From Vespa crabro (Eukaryota > Arthropoda > Insecta > Hymenoptera > Vespidae), in NCBI RefSeq assembly GCF_910589235.1, contig NC_060955.1:17552258-17616257 (forward strand): a DNA stretch of 64,000 nucleotides, written 5' to 3'. Position numbers and translations under genes: made by a program. The notes beneath the pieces were generated by a model. The model saw only the letters and a program-made list of their open reading frames with translations, had not been told where the DNA came from and did not search any database. Numbering within the stretch: position 1 is the stretch's first letter; every line of letters begins with the position of its first letter. Below are positions 52,401-62,170 of this stretch, piece after piece.

Positions 52401-55400
52401 TTTGGATACATTTTAAATTATTTTATTACACCATTCGATTACTTTTGTGTAGAATGTTTATTTATTTTAAGTTAATTGTCATGAAATTTTTCGCGTCATT
52501 CTTTATTTTATATAAATTGAATGGATTATAATAAATTCAATAAAAACAAATGCAAAAGGATGAGATACTTTTTTTCGAGTCTTGATTCGAAAGCTCTAAA
52601 TTTTATTATTGACGAAATATCAGATATCTATTGTGAGAAAATGATCGGAATTTTGAAAAAATGCAAGTGATCCGACGATTCGTTCCGTTATAGATCAACG
52701 GAGGATGAAAAGCGAGCGGTAGATGTCAGAATAAAGTGGTCCTTATAAAGTGCCCTTAAGTGGCCGTTTAAAGTGGTGCCGCCTCTACCACGCCTCGTCA
52801 CCCGCCCTTTTTTCATGCTTCCGGTCATCGAAAAAGGATAAGATTTATGCGCTGACATTAGTTAACCATGCTCTTTCCATTCATCATATAGAATGTTGAC
52901 GAAGATACGTTTCTTTTTATATAGCGTGAAACTCTCGAATTATTTCGAATCGAATTACATTTTAAAATGTTTAAACATGTCTCCGATGTAAATGTATAAA
53001 AAAAATTATGTAAATCGAATAAAATTTTTTTTTTTTTAATGTTATTTAATATTAAATATTTTTTATTTGAGTCATCTAGTAATGTACTTGTTTGATCTTT
53101 TATTATTATTATTATTATTTTTTTTTTTTTTTTAGGAACCGATGACTACAATGTTCTTGGCACTCCAAGGCGGAAAGTTTGATCATCCGAATAGACTCTT
53201 CTCATCCATTGCACTTTCCTGGAAGAACTGTCAGCGCGATACGTCGGATGTCAAGGTTCGTTGCGTTTGAAACGTTGCAAACGAGTGGTCGGCCCACCTC
53301 GAAATTTACATATTAGAGGCGTGTGCATGCTCCGCCTTTTTACTAAAAAGACGTATAGGAGTTTCTCCTCGTGTCTATTGTTGTTATCGCGAACGTAATA
53401 ATAATAAATTTTTCGTCCTTGTTAACAGGAACTTATACCAGAATTTTTCTTCCTGCCGGAAATGCTTGTCAACAGCAATCGTTATCGCCTTGGCAGACAG
53501 GAAGACGGTAGCGCGGTTGGTGACGTTGAATTACCTCCTTGGGCATCCTCACCTGAAGAATTTATAAGGATCAATCGAATGGTGAATCATCGACAATTTT
53601 CAAACGAACTAAGTCTATCGAATTTTCGAGCTATATTTTGAATTATATTTTATTTTCAGGCACTCGAATCTGAATTTGTATCTTGTCAATTACATCAATG
53701 GATCGATTTGATATTTGGTTACAAGCAGAAAGGTGAGTTTACATTCGTTACAAAGAGATAACTTAGAAAAGAGATGAGTTTTTTTTTCTTTTTCAATTTA
53801 AATCTCACAATCGTTTTTTTAATCATACTTATTTACAATTTAGAATAAAAAGAAGTATTATATTTTCTTTTCGATTGTGTAACACAAAGAATATCGATTG
53901 ATAATAATGAAATTAGATTTCTTATGGTATGCTGAATTTTGAAATTGAGATACCGCAGTTTGTACAATGTTTCGAGTCGTACGAGAATGAATCAGAAACG
54001 TCTATTGGGACAAGGCTAGTCGAGTCAGATTGAATTTCGGAGGATGTTAATTACCGGTGGCGCCTCTATATCCGGCGCTTCCTCGAAGATGCTCGTTCTC
54101 TTTTGTGAAAAGACTTGGAAATTTATGCATGTGTATAAGGGAAGTATATGTGTAAGAAAGAGAGAGAAATAGAAGGGTGGCCGACGTATGGAAGGAATTA
54201 GTCTTTAGTTAGCTTCCATCTTTACCATCACCGTGTCTTGAGCAATTAGGCACGTGTGCCGGGTGCGACAATGCGTCTCACTCGTAATATGCAACACATT
54301 TCAAAGATTACCAACCAGCCGAAAGTAGCGCCAAACGGAAATACCGGCCACGAATGATTTTGGAAATTGTCTTGACGTAGCCTGAGGACTCGAAATATTT
54401 CGAAAAATTCAAATAATAACAATCGATCAAAATTTCGTTGATAATTATGAGCAAAAAAAAACAAATTGTTGTCTAATAATTTACATCAATTAATAAAGAA
54501 ATTAAAGGAAATTGACAAGATTTATGTTTATTTTAAATTAAATTTCATTTGTTTTTTATCGAAATCAATGATCGGATTATTTTAAAATGACCTTTTGAAG
54601 TATTGATTCGAAAGTATCAACAATTTTTTATAATTTAAAAAACTTTTGTTCTTAATCGAATCGTATTCGATTTCAATAGGTCCTGAGGCGGTACGAGCCA
54701 CAAACGTATTTTATTATCTCACATATGAAGGTAGCGTGGATCTTGATGCGATAACAGATTCGGTGATGAGAGAAGCGATAGAGAATCAGATAAGAAACTT
54801 TGGACAGACTCCGTCACAGCTTTTAATGGAACCGCATCCACCTAGAAGCTCGGCTATGCATTTGGTGAGTCTTTCGAGAAACGCATTTTCTTTTCTTTTT
54901 TTTTCTTTCGTTTTTAATTACTTTGACACTTGTCGTTATGATTCTTGCCGAATTCCTCGAACGTATGTCACCTTCAACGGAAGGTCAACGAAACGTATAT
55001 ACGTGATTCAATGAAAACAAAAACTTCGAGAAAAGGTTACAGAGCTATATGTTAGTTCATCGATAAGCTATGTACCCTTTTCTCTACGATTTAGGATACT
55101 TTTTGGAGCTCTTCGACGAAGCTGCATAAGACTCTTCCCATTTTGCAGTCACCGATGATGTTCTCCAGTATACCAGATGACGTTTGCATGACAATCAAGT
55201 TCCCATCGAATTCACCAATCTGTCATATATCGGCCAATACCTATCCGCAATTACCATTACCATCGGTTGTTACTGTTACAACCGGACAACAATTCGCTGT
55301 TAATCGATGGAATACAAATTATGCTGGTAAATAGCATGATATTATATTATCATTTTTTAATAACGATAAATAATTCATACAATAAATATTTTCAATCAGA

Positions 55401-55851
55401 TAAGATATAGAGAGAATAATGTTTCTGGTAAAAATTTATTTTTTTTTTCTTTTTTGTTGTAGCATCAGTACAATCCCCAAGTTATGCCGATACACCACAA
55501 GCTCAGGCAGCGAATCAACCTCTTTCCATGGATCCAGTTTTATGTGAGTTTTTAGAGAAAAGATATTATGAAAGAAAAATCTCTCTGTCTCTTTAACATA
55601 ATCAATCGTAAAAATTTGTTGTTTCAGCTCAAGCAGCGAATAGCTCGAATCCAGCATTGCGTCGTCATTTGGGTGACAATTTCAGTCAGAAATTAAAAAT
55701 TCGAAGTAATTGTTTCGTTACCACAGTGGATAGTCGATTTTTAGTAGCTTGTGGTTTTTGGGATAACAGTTTCCGTGTGTTCTCAACTGAGACAGGTAAC
55801 AAAATGAATAAAAATGATGACCGACTTGTTTGAGTATATTAATATCAAATA

Positions 55852-55894
<43 letters not shown>

Positions 55895-56992
55895 TGAAAT
55901 TAATTATTTTAATATCGGATCTTTCTAAAATGTATTTTTCTAGCCAAAATTGTCCAGATCGTTTTCGGGCATTACGGTGTGGTGACGTGTTTGTCTCGTA
56001 GCGAGTGCAATATCACTTCTGATTGCTATATTGCTTCCGGAAGTGCCGACTGCACGGTATTGTTATGGCATTGGAACGCTAGAACGCAGACTATTGTCGG
56101 AGAAGGTGAAGCACCTGCTCCTCGTGCTACATTGACGGGTCACGAGCAACCGGTCACGGCTGTTGTCATTTCGGCCGAATTGGGCTTGGTCGTTTCCGGT
56201 TCCTACTGTACGTAAATTTTCTTTAATCGTATATTCTTTTTAAATATTTTTCTTTTCTCCATTTTTTTTTTTTTAAATATCATCATGCATTAACATTTTT
56301 AAGCAATTAGTAAATATTAAAATTCTTTAACTGATTTTCTCGAAATATAGATGGACCTGTCTTAGTACACACAACGTTCGGTGATCTTCTAAGGTCCCTC
56401 GAAGCACCAAACGGATTTTCATCTCCCGAAAATATCGCTATGTCGCGGGAAGGTGTAATCGTTGTAAATTATGAACGTGGACACGTCGCTGCTTTCACCA
56501 TTAATGGAAAGCGTCTACGTCATGAATCGCACAACGATAATCTTCAGGTAGAAATGGCGTTTCGATCCTCGTTGATAAGCCGATAAATTCATCGATTTAA
56601 TGCCATTATTTAATTTCGTATAGTGCTTGCTATTGAGCAGAGATGGCGAGTATCTGATGACCGGTGGTGACAAAGGGATCGTAGAAGTTTGGCGAACGTT
56701 TAATCTTGCTCTCCTCTACGCTTTTCCAGCTTGCGAGAGCAGTGTGCGTTCTTTGGCACTCTCTCATGATCAAAAGTAAGTATCGTAACTTTGAATGATC
56801 GGTAAGTAAAATGGTTTTTCCTTGAATTTCGATCATTTACCTCCATTATATGTTGAATTTTTTACATTAAAACAATTCGGCTGATGCATATCTCCTTTTA
56901 GGTTTCTGCTAGCTGGTCTAGCTAATGGTTCGATCGTAATATTCCACATCGATTTCAACAGGTGGCATCATGAATTTCAGCAACGTTACTGA
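42802..56992 (+). CDS. rg: rugose / Neurobeachin, C-terminal 750 residues in 16 exons (5'-partial)
   Basis: BEACH-family scaffold protein. In animals Neurobeachin/rugose acts in membrane trafficking, synapse function and A-kinase anchoring in neurons and epithelia. Joining 42802-42919, 45219-45321, 47764-47879, 51556-51668, 51744-51884, 53136-53255, 53429-53581, 53660-53732, 54680-54864, 55149-55326, 55463-55543, 55628-55795, 55944-56207, 56351-56547, 56624-56775 and 56902-56992 gives one open frame of 2253 nt including TGA. Partial-protein residues 1 to about 75 are the end of the PH-like domain (HLHGKWYFSEVRAIF, FPDQATVKKV). About 80-374 is the BEACH domain (NDLNQYPVFPWVLTNY, FGQTPSQLL, EPHPPR). 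About 462-750 is the WD40 propeller, ending DFNRWHHEFQQRY. Every intron is GT-AG and phase-consistent. The full family protein is several times longer, so the N-terminal part lies outside. Two mab-21 genes lie antisense in the intron before the first visible exon. Confidence 0.96.
42920..45218 (+). other. rg: rugose intron 1 of the visible set
   Basis: 2299 bp, GTGAGT to CAACAG. It contains T-rich tracts, a GA tract at 43515-43565 and a mixed-composition part at about 43570-43860. No coding content is supported. Confidence 0.8.
43515..43565. repeat. (GA)n microsatellite in rugose intron
   Basis: Nearly pure GA for about 50 bases. Confidence 0.9.
45219..45321 (+). CDS. rg: rugose exon 2 (end of PH-like domain)
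   Basis: Acceptor CAACAG, donor AG|GTGAGT. The first two bases complete a Thr codon with the previous exon. It reads SILFAFPDQATVKKVIKAL followed by PRVGVGIKYGIPQT, the conserved link from the PH-like fold to BEACH. A 113-bp GA-rich microsatellite starts 33 bases after the donor. Confidence 0.95.
45354..45467. repeat. GA/GATA tract just after rugose exon 2
   Basis: Imperfect GA with GATA units near 45385-45400, then about 19 pure GA units. Confidence 0.9.
45600..45705. repeat. CT-rich tract
   Basis: Interrupted CT repeat, opposite in sense to the GA tract 140 bases upstream. Confidence 0.9.
46188..46375. repeat. CT tract followed by GA tract
   Basis: CT at 46188-46228 and GA at about 46329-46365 form an inverted pair with a 100-base spacer. 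Confidence 0.85.
46460..46570. repeat. (GAAGAC)n then (GAA)n/(GGAGAA)n
   Basis: About nine GAAGAC hexamers followed by GAA and GGAGAA variants. It produces poly-Ser or Phe/Val shadow frames on the minus strand. Confidence 0.9.
46674..46975. repeat. CT tract and downstream GA/A-rich tract
   Basis: CT/CTTT at 46674-46733 and purine-rich sequence at 46855-46975. Confidence 0.85.
47764..47879 (+). CDS. rg: rugose exon 3 (start of BEACH domain)
   Basis: Acceptor TTTTAG, donor G|GTAAGT. It encodes SPRQLMRSSNMTQKWQRREI then SNFEYLMFLNTIA. The family signature for BEACH entry (NMTQ.WQ.REISNFEYLM.LN) is intact. Ends in phase 1; the Gly codon is shared with the next exon. Confidence 0.96.
48025..48120. 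repeat. (GA)n microsatellite and purine flank
   Basis: About 19 GA units, then GAAA-type purines. Confidence 0.9.
49000..49069. repeat. GA/GAAA tract
   Basis: Interrupted GA repeat of about 70 bases. Confidence 0.9.
49384..49425. repeat. (AT)n microsatellite
   Basis: About 21 AT units. Confidence 0.95.
51556..51668 (+). CDS. rg: rugose exon 4 (BEACH core)
   Basis: Acceptor TTTCAG, donor AAG|GTAAAT. It contains RTYNDLNQYPVFPWVLTNYE, the most diagnostic BEACH motif, then DLSLPSNYRDLSK. The 3676-bp intron before it is the largest fully contained intron of the visible part of the gene. Confidence 0.97.
51744..51884 (+). CDS. rg: rugose exon 5 (BEACH)
   Basis: Phase 0 at both ends, 47 codons. 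It reads PIGALNPSRRAYFEERFQSW and later FHYGTHYSTAAFVLNWMIRV; the PIGALN and HYGTHYS motifs are typical BEACH residues. It follows a short 75-bp intron. Donor GTG|GTAAGT. Confidence 0.97.
51885..53135 (+). other. rg: rugose intron 5 of the visible set
   Basis: 1251 bp, GTAAGT to TTTAG. The stretch 52690-52880 is less AT-rich and holds four AAGTG words at short spacing (52733-52776). The rest is plain AT-rich sequence. Confidence 0.8.
53136..53255 (+). CDS. rg: rugose exon 6 (BEACH)
   Basis: Forty codons, phase 0 at both ends, after a long poly-T acceptor tract ending TTTAG. It encodes EPMTTMFLALQGGKFDHPNR and SW.NCQRDTSDVK. The donor reads AAG|GTTCGT, which is weaker than its neighbours (T at +3), but the reading frame continues exactly into the next exon. 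Confidence 0.95.
53429..53581 (+). CDS. rg: rugose exon 7 (BEACH)
   Basis: Fifty-one codons, phase 0 at both ends, acceptor TTAACAG and donor ATG|GTGAAT. It reads ELIPEFFFLPEMLVNSN and VELPPWASSPEEFIRINRM. The LIPEF.FLPEM and LPPWA motifs match the BEACH domain of Neurobeachin. Confidence 0.96.
53660..53732 (+). CDS. rg: rugose exon 8 (BEACH)
   Basis: A 73-base exon encoding ALESEFVSCQLHQWIDLIFG and YKQK, one of the most conserved BEACH segments. Acceptor TTTTCAG; donor AAAG|GTGAGT splits a Gly codon. Confidence 0.96.
53733..54679 (+). other. rg: rugose intron 8 of the visible set
   Basis: 947 bp, GTGAGT to AATAG. A mixed-composition segment at about 53990-54260 includes CCGGTGGCGCCTC (54054-54066), which resembles an insect CTCF half. 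Confidence 0.8.
54680..54864 (+). CDS. rg: rugose exon 9 (end of BEACH domain)
   Basis: Encodes GPEAVRATNVFYYLTYEGSV through IRNFGQTPSQLLMEPHPPRS and ends SAMHL before GTGAGT. FGQTPSQL and EPHPPR close the BEACH fold. An open frame runs on past the donor into the intron, but only the part up to the donor is conserved. Confidence 0.96.
55149..55326 (+). CDS. rg: rugose exon 10 (BEACH to WD40 linker)
   Basis: Reads SPMMFSSIPDDV, then IKFPSNSPICHISANTYPQL and TTGQQFAVNRWN. The family shares SPLMF, KFPSNSPV.H.AANT and the F.VNRW motif. Donor GCTG|GTAAAT, phase 1. Confidence 0.94.
55463..55543 (+). CDS. rg: rugose exon 11 (short linker exon)
   Basis: An 81-base exon after a T-rich tract and GTAG acceptor, encoding SVQSPSYADTPQAQAANQPL and SMDPVL. 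It is Ser/Pro/Gln/Ala-rich and probably a flexible segment before the propeller. Its length is a multiple of three and both borders are phase 1, so skipping would keep the frame. Confidence 0.9.
55628..55795 (+). CDS. rg: rugose exon 12 (WD40 propeller start)
   Basis: Encodes RRHLGDNFSQKLKIRSNCF and VACGFWDNSFRVFSTET. The CGFWDNSFRV strand is the first clear WD-repeat signature. Acceptor TTTCAG; donor ACAG|GTAACA, phase 1. Confidence 0.95.
55855..55891. repeat. rg: (AT)n in the intron between rugose exons 12 and 13
   Basis: About 18 AT units filling a quarter of a 148-bp intron. Confidence 0.95.
55944..56207 (+). CDS. rg: rugose exon 13 (WD40)
   Basis: The longest visible exon, 264 bases. 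It includes QIVFGHYGVVTCLSRSEC, SGSADCTVLLWHWNA and LTGHEQPVTAVVISAELGL. Two GH...(L/V)(L/V)W WD40 units are readable. Frame-neutral (phase 1 at both borders). A 37-bp (AT)n tract sits in the short intron before it. Confidence 0.96.
56351..56547 (+). CDS. rg: rugose exon 14 (WD40)
   Basis: Starts after AATATAG and completes a Tyr codon. It reads GPVLVHTTFGDLLRSLEAP and FTINGKRLRHESHNDNLQ. The GP.LVHT..GDLLR block is a conserved Neurobeachin propeller blade. Donor CAG|GTAGAA. Confidence 0.95.
56624..56775 (+). CDS. rg: rugose exon 15 (WD40)
   Basis: Encodes LLLSRDGEYLMTGGDKGIVE and VWRTFNLALLYAFPAC, then LALSHDQ. The TGGD.G.VEVW motif is a WD-repeat hallmark. Donor CAAAA|GTAAGT leaves two bases of a Lys codon. 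Confidence 0.95.
56902..56992 (+). CDS. rg: rugose terminal exon 16
   Basis: Acceptor CTTTTAG. It encodes FLLAGLANGSIVIFHIDFNR and WHHEFQQRY, then TGA at 56990-56992. The ending matches the near-invariant C terminus of the family (FNRWH.E.Q.RY), so the natural end of the protein is present. Confidence 0.97.
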
Positions 56993-57340
56993 AACTGCTG
57001 CTTCTTCCTCCTTTAGCGAGCAAAAAAGTTCGCTCGTGTTTCCCGCGAAGATCAACAAAGCGACCATGGATCTATATAAAATTTGTGACAAGGAACAACG
57101 AGGACACGCTTTTTCGAAATATTGATGAGTAAGGGACAAAATGAAAGAATAAAGAAGATAAGTGTTTCTGTGGAATGAAGAATTTAAGAAAATTAGACAC
57201 AGGGAGGGCGAATGAATCCGTATTAAATAATCCACGATTATCCAGCGCTCAGCAATAAGCTCGCTTTTTACAAATTGATAAGAAATAATGTAGCGCTTTT
57301 TCCAAAGTGTTTTACGAGAAAATATTCGAACATTGGTAAT

Positions 57341-57399
<59 letters not shown>

Positions 57400-57420
57400 A
57401 AGGGGAAGGGAGGGAGAGAA
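57341..57420. repeat. (GA)n in the probable rugose 3' UTR
   Basis: Nearly pure GA for about 55 bases, starting 350 bases after the stop codon. Confidence 0.9.
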
Positions 57421-58009
57421 TAAGAAACAGTGTGTGAGAGAAAGAGAGACAAATGTCGATAGAAAAGAGAAAAATTCGCTCGATTCTCGCACGTTAATTT
57501 TGCACTATTTGATTCCGATGAACTGTCGGAAAAGCGGAAGGAACTTTTCAAAGATTTTCCGACAGTTCCGATCGATAAGGGCGGAGCTCGTTGTGAGCTC
57601 CTGATCGAGCGACATACGCTCAATGCTAGTCAATTAATCGAGACACGGAAGTAGCCGAGTTATTCTCACGTTTTCGATAAACAAAGCGGATCGGAATTGA
57701 CAATGAAACAGAAAAAATATAAAGGAATAAAAGAGAAAATAAAAAGATGTTTCACGAAGGCGGGAGGAAAATCGAAAAAGAACAAAAAAGAAGAAAAGAA
57801 AATAAGAAATGCGCAATGCCGACGTAATGCCGGCATAAATCACGAGCCGTTCAAAAGTCGCGTATTTTCGGTTCTCTTCGGCCGTGTACAGGATATATTA
57901 GAGCGTAAGTTAATTTTTACGGCTCGAATCGCGCGGGTTCATTTATAACCCTCGCTCATTCAAAAGCTACTATCTCGTTTCCTTTACCCTTCGTTAGTAA
58001 CTCTTTTCC

Positions 58010-58022
58010 TGTAAATAATAAA
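58010..58022 (+). promoter_or_regulatory. Pumilio-type element overlapping a poly(A) signal
   Basis: TGTAAATA at 58010-58017 matches the Pumilio recognition element (UGUANAUA) and shares one base with AATAAA at 58017-58022, about 1 kb after the rugose stop codon. A second AATAAA follows at 58095. It would matter only if this strand is transcribed as 3' UTR. Confidence 0.35.
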
Positions 58023-59014
58023 TCGCCGTGTTATGTAAACTTATGTATACACATGCACACATTCACAAACACACAAATACATACATATATACATAATAAA
58101 ATGGTGTGCAGATAATTAAAAATAAGAGAATTACGGAACAAAATGATAATATACGCGTATGCGTTCGTTAGCGTTAGGGCGATTAATTTCATTTAAACGA
58201 AAATGAAAAAAAGTAAAAAAAAAAAAGAAAAAGGAAAAAGAAAAGATGGGAAAAAGAAAAAAGAGAAAAAATACCGCGTACCGTCTTATACGAACAAAAA
58301 AAGAAAACATATTACGTAGGAAGAGAGGCATCTTATTTCCACAAGCAAGTCTGTTAAAAGTTATAGAAAAAGAAAGAAACAAAAAAAAAAAGAAGAAAAA
58401 GAAAACGAAAAAGAATAAGAATAAGAATTACGTCGCTCTCACGATTTTTCTAACCTTTTCGGTTAAGAGCACGCGAGCAGCATCACCTTAAATTTCGAGG
58501 CACGCGAAAAGAGAATGGTAGAGAAAGAAAAAGAGAATATAAGAAATGCGAGATAGATGGCATTCTCTTTGTATACTCTGCCGTCCGCGAAGCTTTTGTA
58601 TAATCCGTGTATCTACGCTAACGAGCACTTCCCTGAATTACACCTGCTATATATCTAAGATTCCATTTCCCCCTTTATCCGACTTACTATATGCACTTAA
58701 GTAAGCCTGTCCCTGTTTACTACACACTATTTACCTCAGCCCACCCTTATCCAACGTTCGCGTCCTTCGAAAGAGATCCTAATTTTATCAAAGCCGTCCA
58801 GCTTAACTTTTTGCGAGGATATTTCTTGGTATTTTCGCACACGAGATATATAATCAGCAGATCGATTAAATTACATAGGCTAAAGAAATGTGGTTTTAAA
58901 CATCTCGAATTCATTCTGACAGTGGTCCGTCGTATCACCGAAGGATCAACATTTCTTCTTTCACGATTGGACCTAGTGCGTCCTTCGTGGAAGTTGATTT
59001 TGTGTAATTGATAG

Positions 59015-59018
<4 letters not shown>

Positions 59019-59077
<59 letters not shown>
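59019..59077. repeat. (GA)n microsatellite
   Basis: About 29 pure GA units. Confidence 0.95.
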
Positions 59078-59079
<2 letters not shown>

Positions 59080-60444
59080 TGCGTGTGTGTGAAAGAGAAA
59101 AAAAGAGTTCGAATGATTTAAGACAGCGAAATATTTTGATTAGATACAAAAAGAAAAGGATTGATATTAATTACTCTGAGATTCATTTTTATTACGATTT
59201 TTGCGAAATCATTTTTATATTGAAAATTAAATAAAACAGAGATGGATAACGTTAGGAATGAAGATAATTTTCTCGTGTTACTGCCTTTATAAGTCGATAT
59301 TTTTCGAAGCTAAAAAGAACGACGAACTCTCGGTATGAATGTAACTGATAATGGTAGAAGAGCACGTATAGCTTCGAGTCGTTTGCACTTAGTCTTTGAT
59401 GCATGCTTTCTTCAAACGTATGACTCGTCCTCGCTTCGTTTCGCTTTGCACAACGACGCAAAAATTAATCGAGCTGTCTCGATGGACAATCGTTTTTACC
59501 CGCGCGAGCGCATGTTAATCAGCGAGATTACAAGACGTGGTTATTGATATCGATAGGGTGTGTCATAGTTATTCCATTTTTTCGGAGACTTCGAGGGGGA
59601 AGGTCTTCATGTCGCGAAGTGGGACAAAGGAACGTGAATGGGCGTGAAAAATGTTTTACGAATGAAGGAAAGATTTCTTCAAGTATAACAAGTGCGAAAT
59701 TCGTGTGTTACGGACTCGCGGAGGCTATTTTTCGCGATTCCATGGAAGTACAATAGGATTTGTTATTATAGAGATAGTTGGGGGAAAAAAAAAAGAAAAA
59801 AAGAAAAAAGGAAAAAAAAGAAAGAAAAAAAACAAAAGAAATAGGATTTGGAAATCAATCTTAATTTCTACGATAGCATTATTAAGCGAATTATATTTTA
59901 TTATGCCTCTTGTCCCCTTTATATTTTATATTTTTATTTGAAACATCTTTTATGCGTTTATCAGTCTTATCTTAAAAATTTTTTTTTTATATTACAGAAA
60001 CTTTCGATTTACATTTAAATCGATCGAGATCATTTGCCGGGTCATCGACATTTATTTAAAAGGTTCGAATGATAAACAGCTCAGGATGCTAAACTAGTCA
60101 GAGACTTCTCTTTTATAAATGCAGAGGACAAAGATGAAAGTAGTCGCGAACGAAGGTCTACGTGGTCCGTATCGATTATAGGTGTTGATATAATATTTAA
60201 AGGCATTCTTAATGCTATTATTGTCTACGGCTTAAGTGTAAAAAATGTAGGATCGCATGGTTCCGTCGTTTGTACCGTTCGAGTTACATGCAATAGAGCT
60301 GTCGAAAATCAATATTGTGTATATTAATCAATACAGGAAATTACGTCGATGCTTGCATGCGACAGTGGATCAATCGATCCCTCTCGATCGCTCGTCGTAC
60401 GTACGGTATTATTATCAATGATAATGATGACGATGATGATGCTG

Positions 60445-60508
<64 letters not shown>
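60445..60508. repeat. (ATT)n trinucleotide repeat
   Basis: About 21 ATT units, preceded by GAT units. Confidence 0.95.
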
Positions 60509-60510
<2 letters not shown>

Positions 60511-61017
60511 TTTATTTTTATTGTATTATGATTATTAATATTAACATAGAAACGTAAGGAAATCCTAAAAAAAAGAAAAAAGAAAAAAAAAAAAGAAAAA
60601 AAGATAATGTTTCGTGTGCAACGTGTCAAGTAACAGTAATGTTCGCCAAATGGGGCGTGTTCTTTTTATTTGTGCATGATGATCGTAAAATGTTCCCTTC
60701 GCGATTCGGATACGAGTGAAAAAAAAAGTGAATTTAAGTAATATAAGCGCGAGAGGAAGAATATGTGTATGTGTGTGAATGAATGAAAGGAAACGAATGA
60801 AAGAAACGACGATAAAGTTCGAAAATAATCGAGATAAAGGTGAAAGAGTCGTGCTTGATGCTTGCAAGCACAATATAATTAGTTTTCTTGTAAACGTATA
60901 AGATTGTATTTCTATCGCGCATATAATCGTTTTACGTGTACTTAAGTGTACAGGAGCATATTATCGACGTCTTATTTTCGCTACTAATATGAGAAAGTGA
61001 GAATGTATGAGAGAAAG

Positions 61018-61039
61018 AGATAAAGATAGAGATAGAAGT

Positions 61040-61084
<45 letters not shown>

Positions 61085-61135
61085 AGACAGACAGAAAAAG
61101 AGAGAGAAAGAGAGAAAGAGAGATAGAGAAAGAAA
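61018..61135. repeat. GA/GAAA/GATA tract
   Basis: About 115 bases of purine repeat with about 16 pure GA units in the middle. Confidence 0.9.
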
Positions 61136-61768
61136 AAAGGATGTACGAAGAGAAAGAATAACGTGGAAAGTCACACACATACACACGCTACGTATACATT
61201 TCATCGGCGATTTTCTGCTTTCCCTCTCGACCTAACGTTTTTCCGTCGACGTTCGACGAGCGAGTCTAATTATTATTATTATCGTTATTATAACAATCAG
61301 TGCAATAATAAAGGAAAGATTTTTACGAGAGATTTTCTTTTTCGATTGAATGGTCTGGGGAAGACGTTCGCGTATGTAAGAGAGCAAAGCAAGTTAACGT
61401 CGGTGATGATGTATCTTAGCGGTGCGAAAAAATTTCGTGTAAAATGATAAAAGAGATGAAAAAGAAACAAAAAAAAGGAGAAAGAAAGAAAGAAAGAAAG
61501 AAAACAAAAAGAGGCGTGAGAAAGAAGAGTTTTTATATTTGTTTATAGATGTGTGAGAATGCTGCACTTTTCGAGCATGTTGTTAGTGAATTCCCTCCAT
61601 ATTGCTATATATACATATAAAAGGAAGTTTAAAGAAAGCAACAACAATAATAACAGCAACAACAATAACAACAATAACAAGAAAAAATAATGAAAGAAAA
61701 AGAACAAAAAAAACAAAAAGAAATAATGGCAAATAACAAGTCGATTTTCTGTCCGTACTTGAACTTCA

Positions 61769-61792
61769 GTATATATATATATATATATATAA
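61769..61792. repeat. (AT)n microsatellite
   Basis: About 12 AT units. Confidence 0.9.
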
Positions 61793-62100
61793 AATATATT
61801 GCTACTATTTTAAATAACGCTAAGTACAACGCTACAAGAGTTTGCCTATAATTATATTATTACGATTACTACATTCTATTGTCATTATTATATCGATTAA
61901 TATCCTTATTGGATTAATACGGATTATGAATTATAAACGTACTTAATATTACGGATGAACGAACAAAAGTAGAAAAAAAAGAACAAGAAAACGTGATGAA
62001 AAACAAAATAAAAAGAGAAATTAATGGGAAAGAAAGAAAATAGCTCGGAGGAGGAGAAATTAGGAGTACTATAAATTTGTATATGATATGTAACGAGAAA

Positions 62101-62117
62101 AAGAGAGAGAAGGAGAG

Positions 62118-62165
<48 letters not shown>

Positions 62166-62170
62166 AGAGT
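62101..62170. repeat. (GA)n microsatellite
   Basis: About 18 pure GA units with GAAA borders. Confidence 0.9.

Noticed and set aside
54646..55014. A separate 122-residue gene
   Set aside because: The conserved part is exon 9 of rugose (54680-54864); the flanks are intron.
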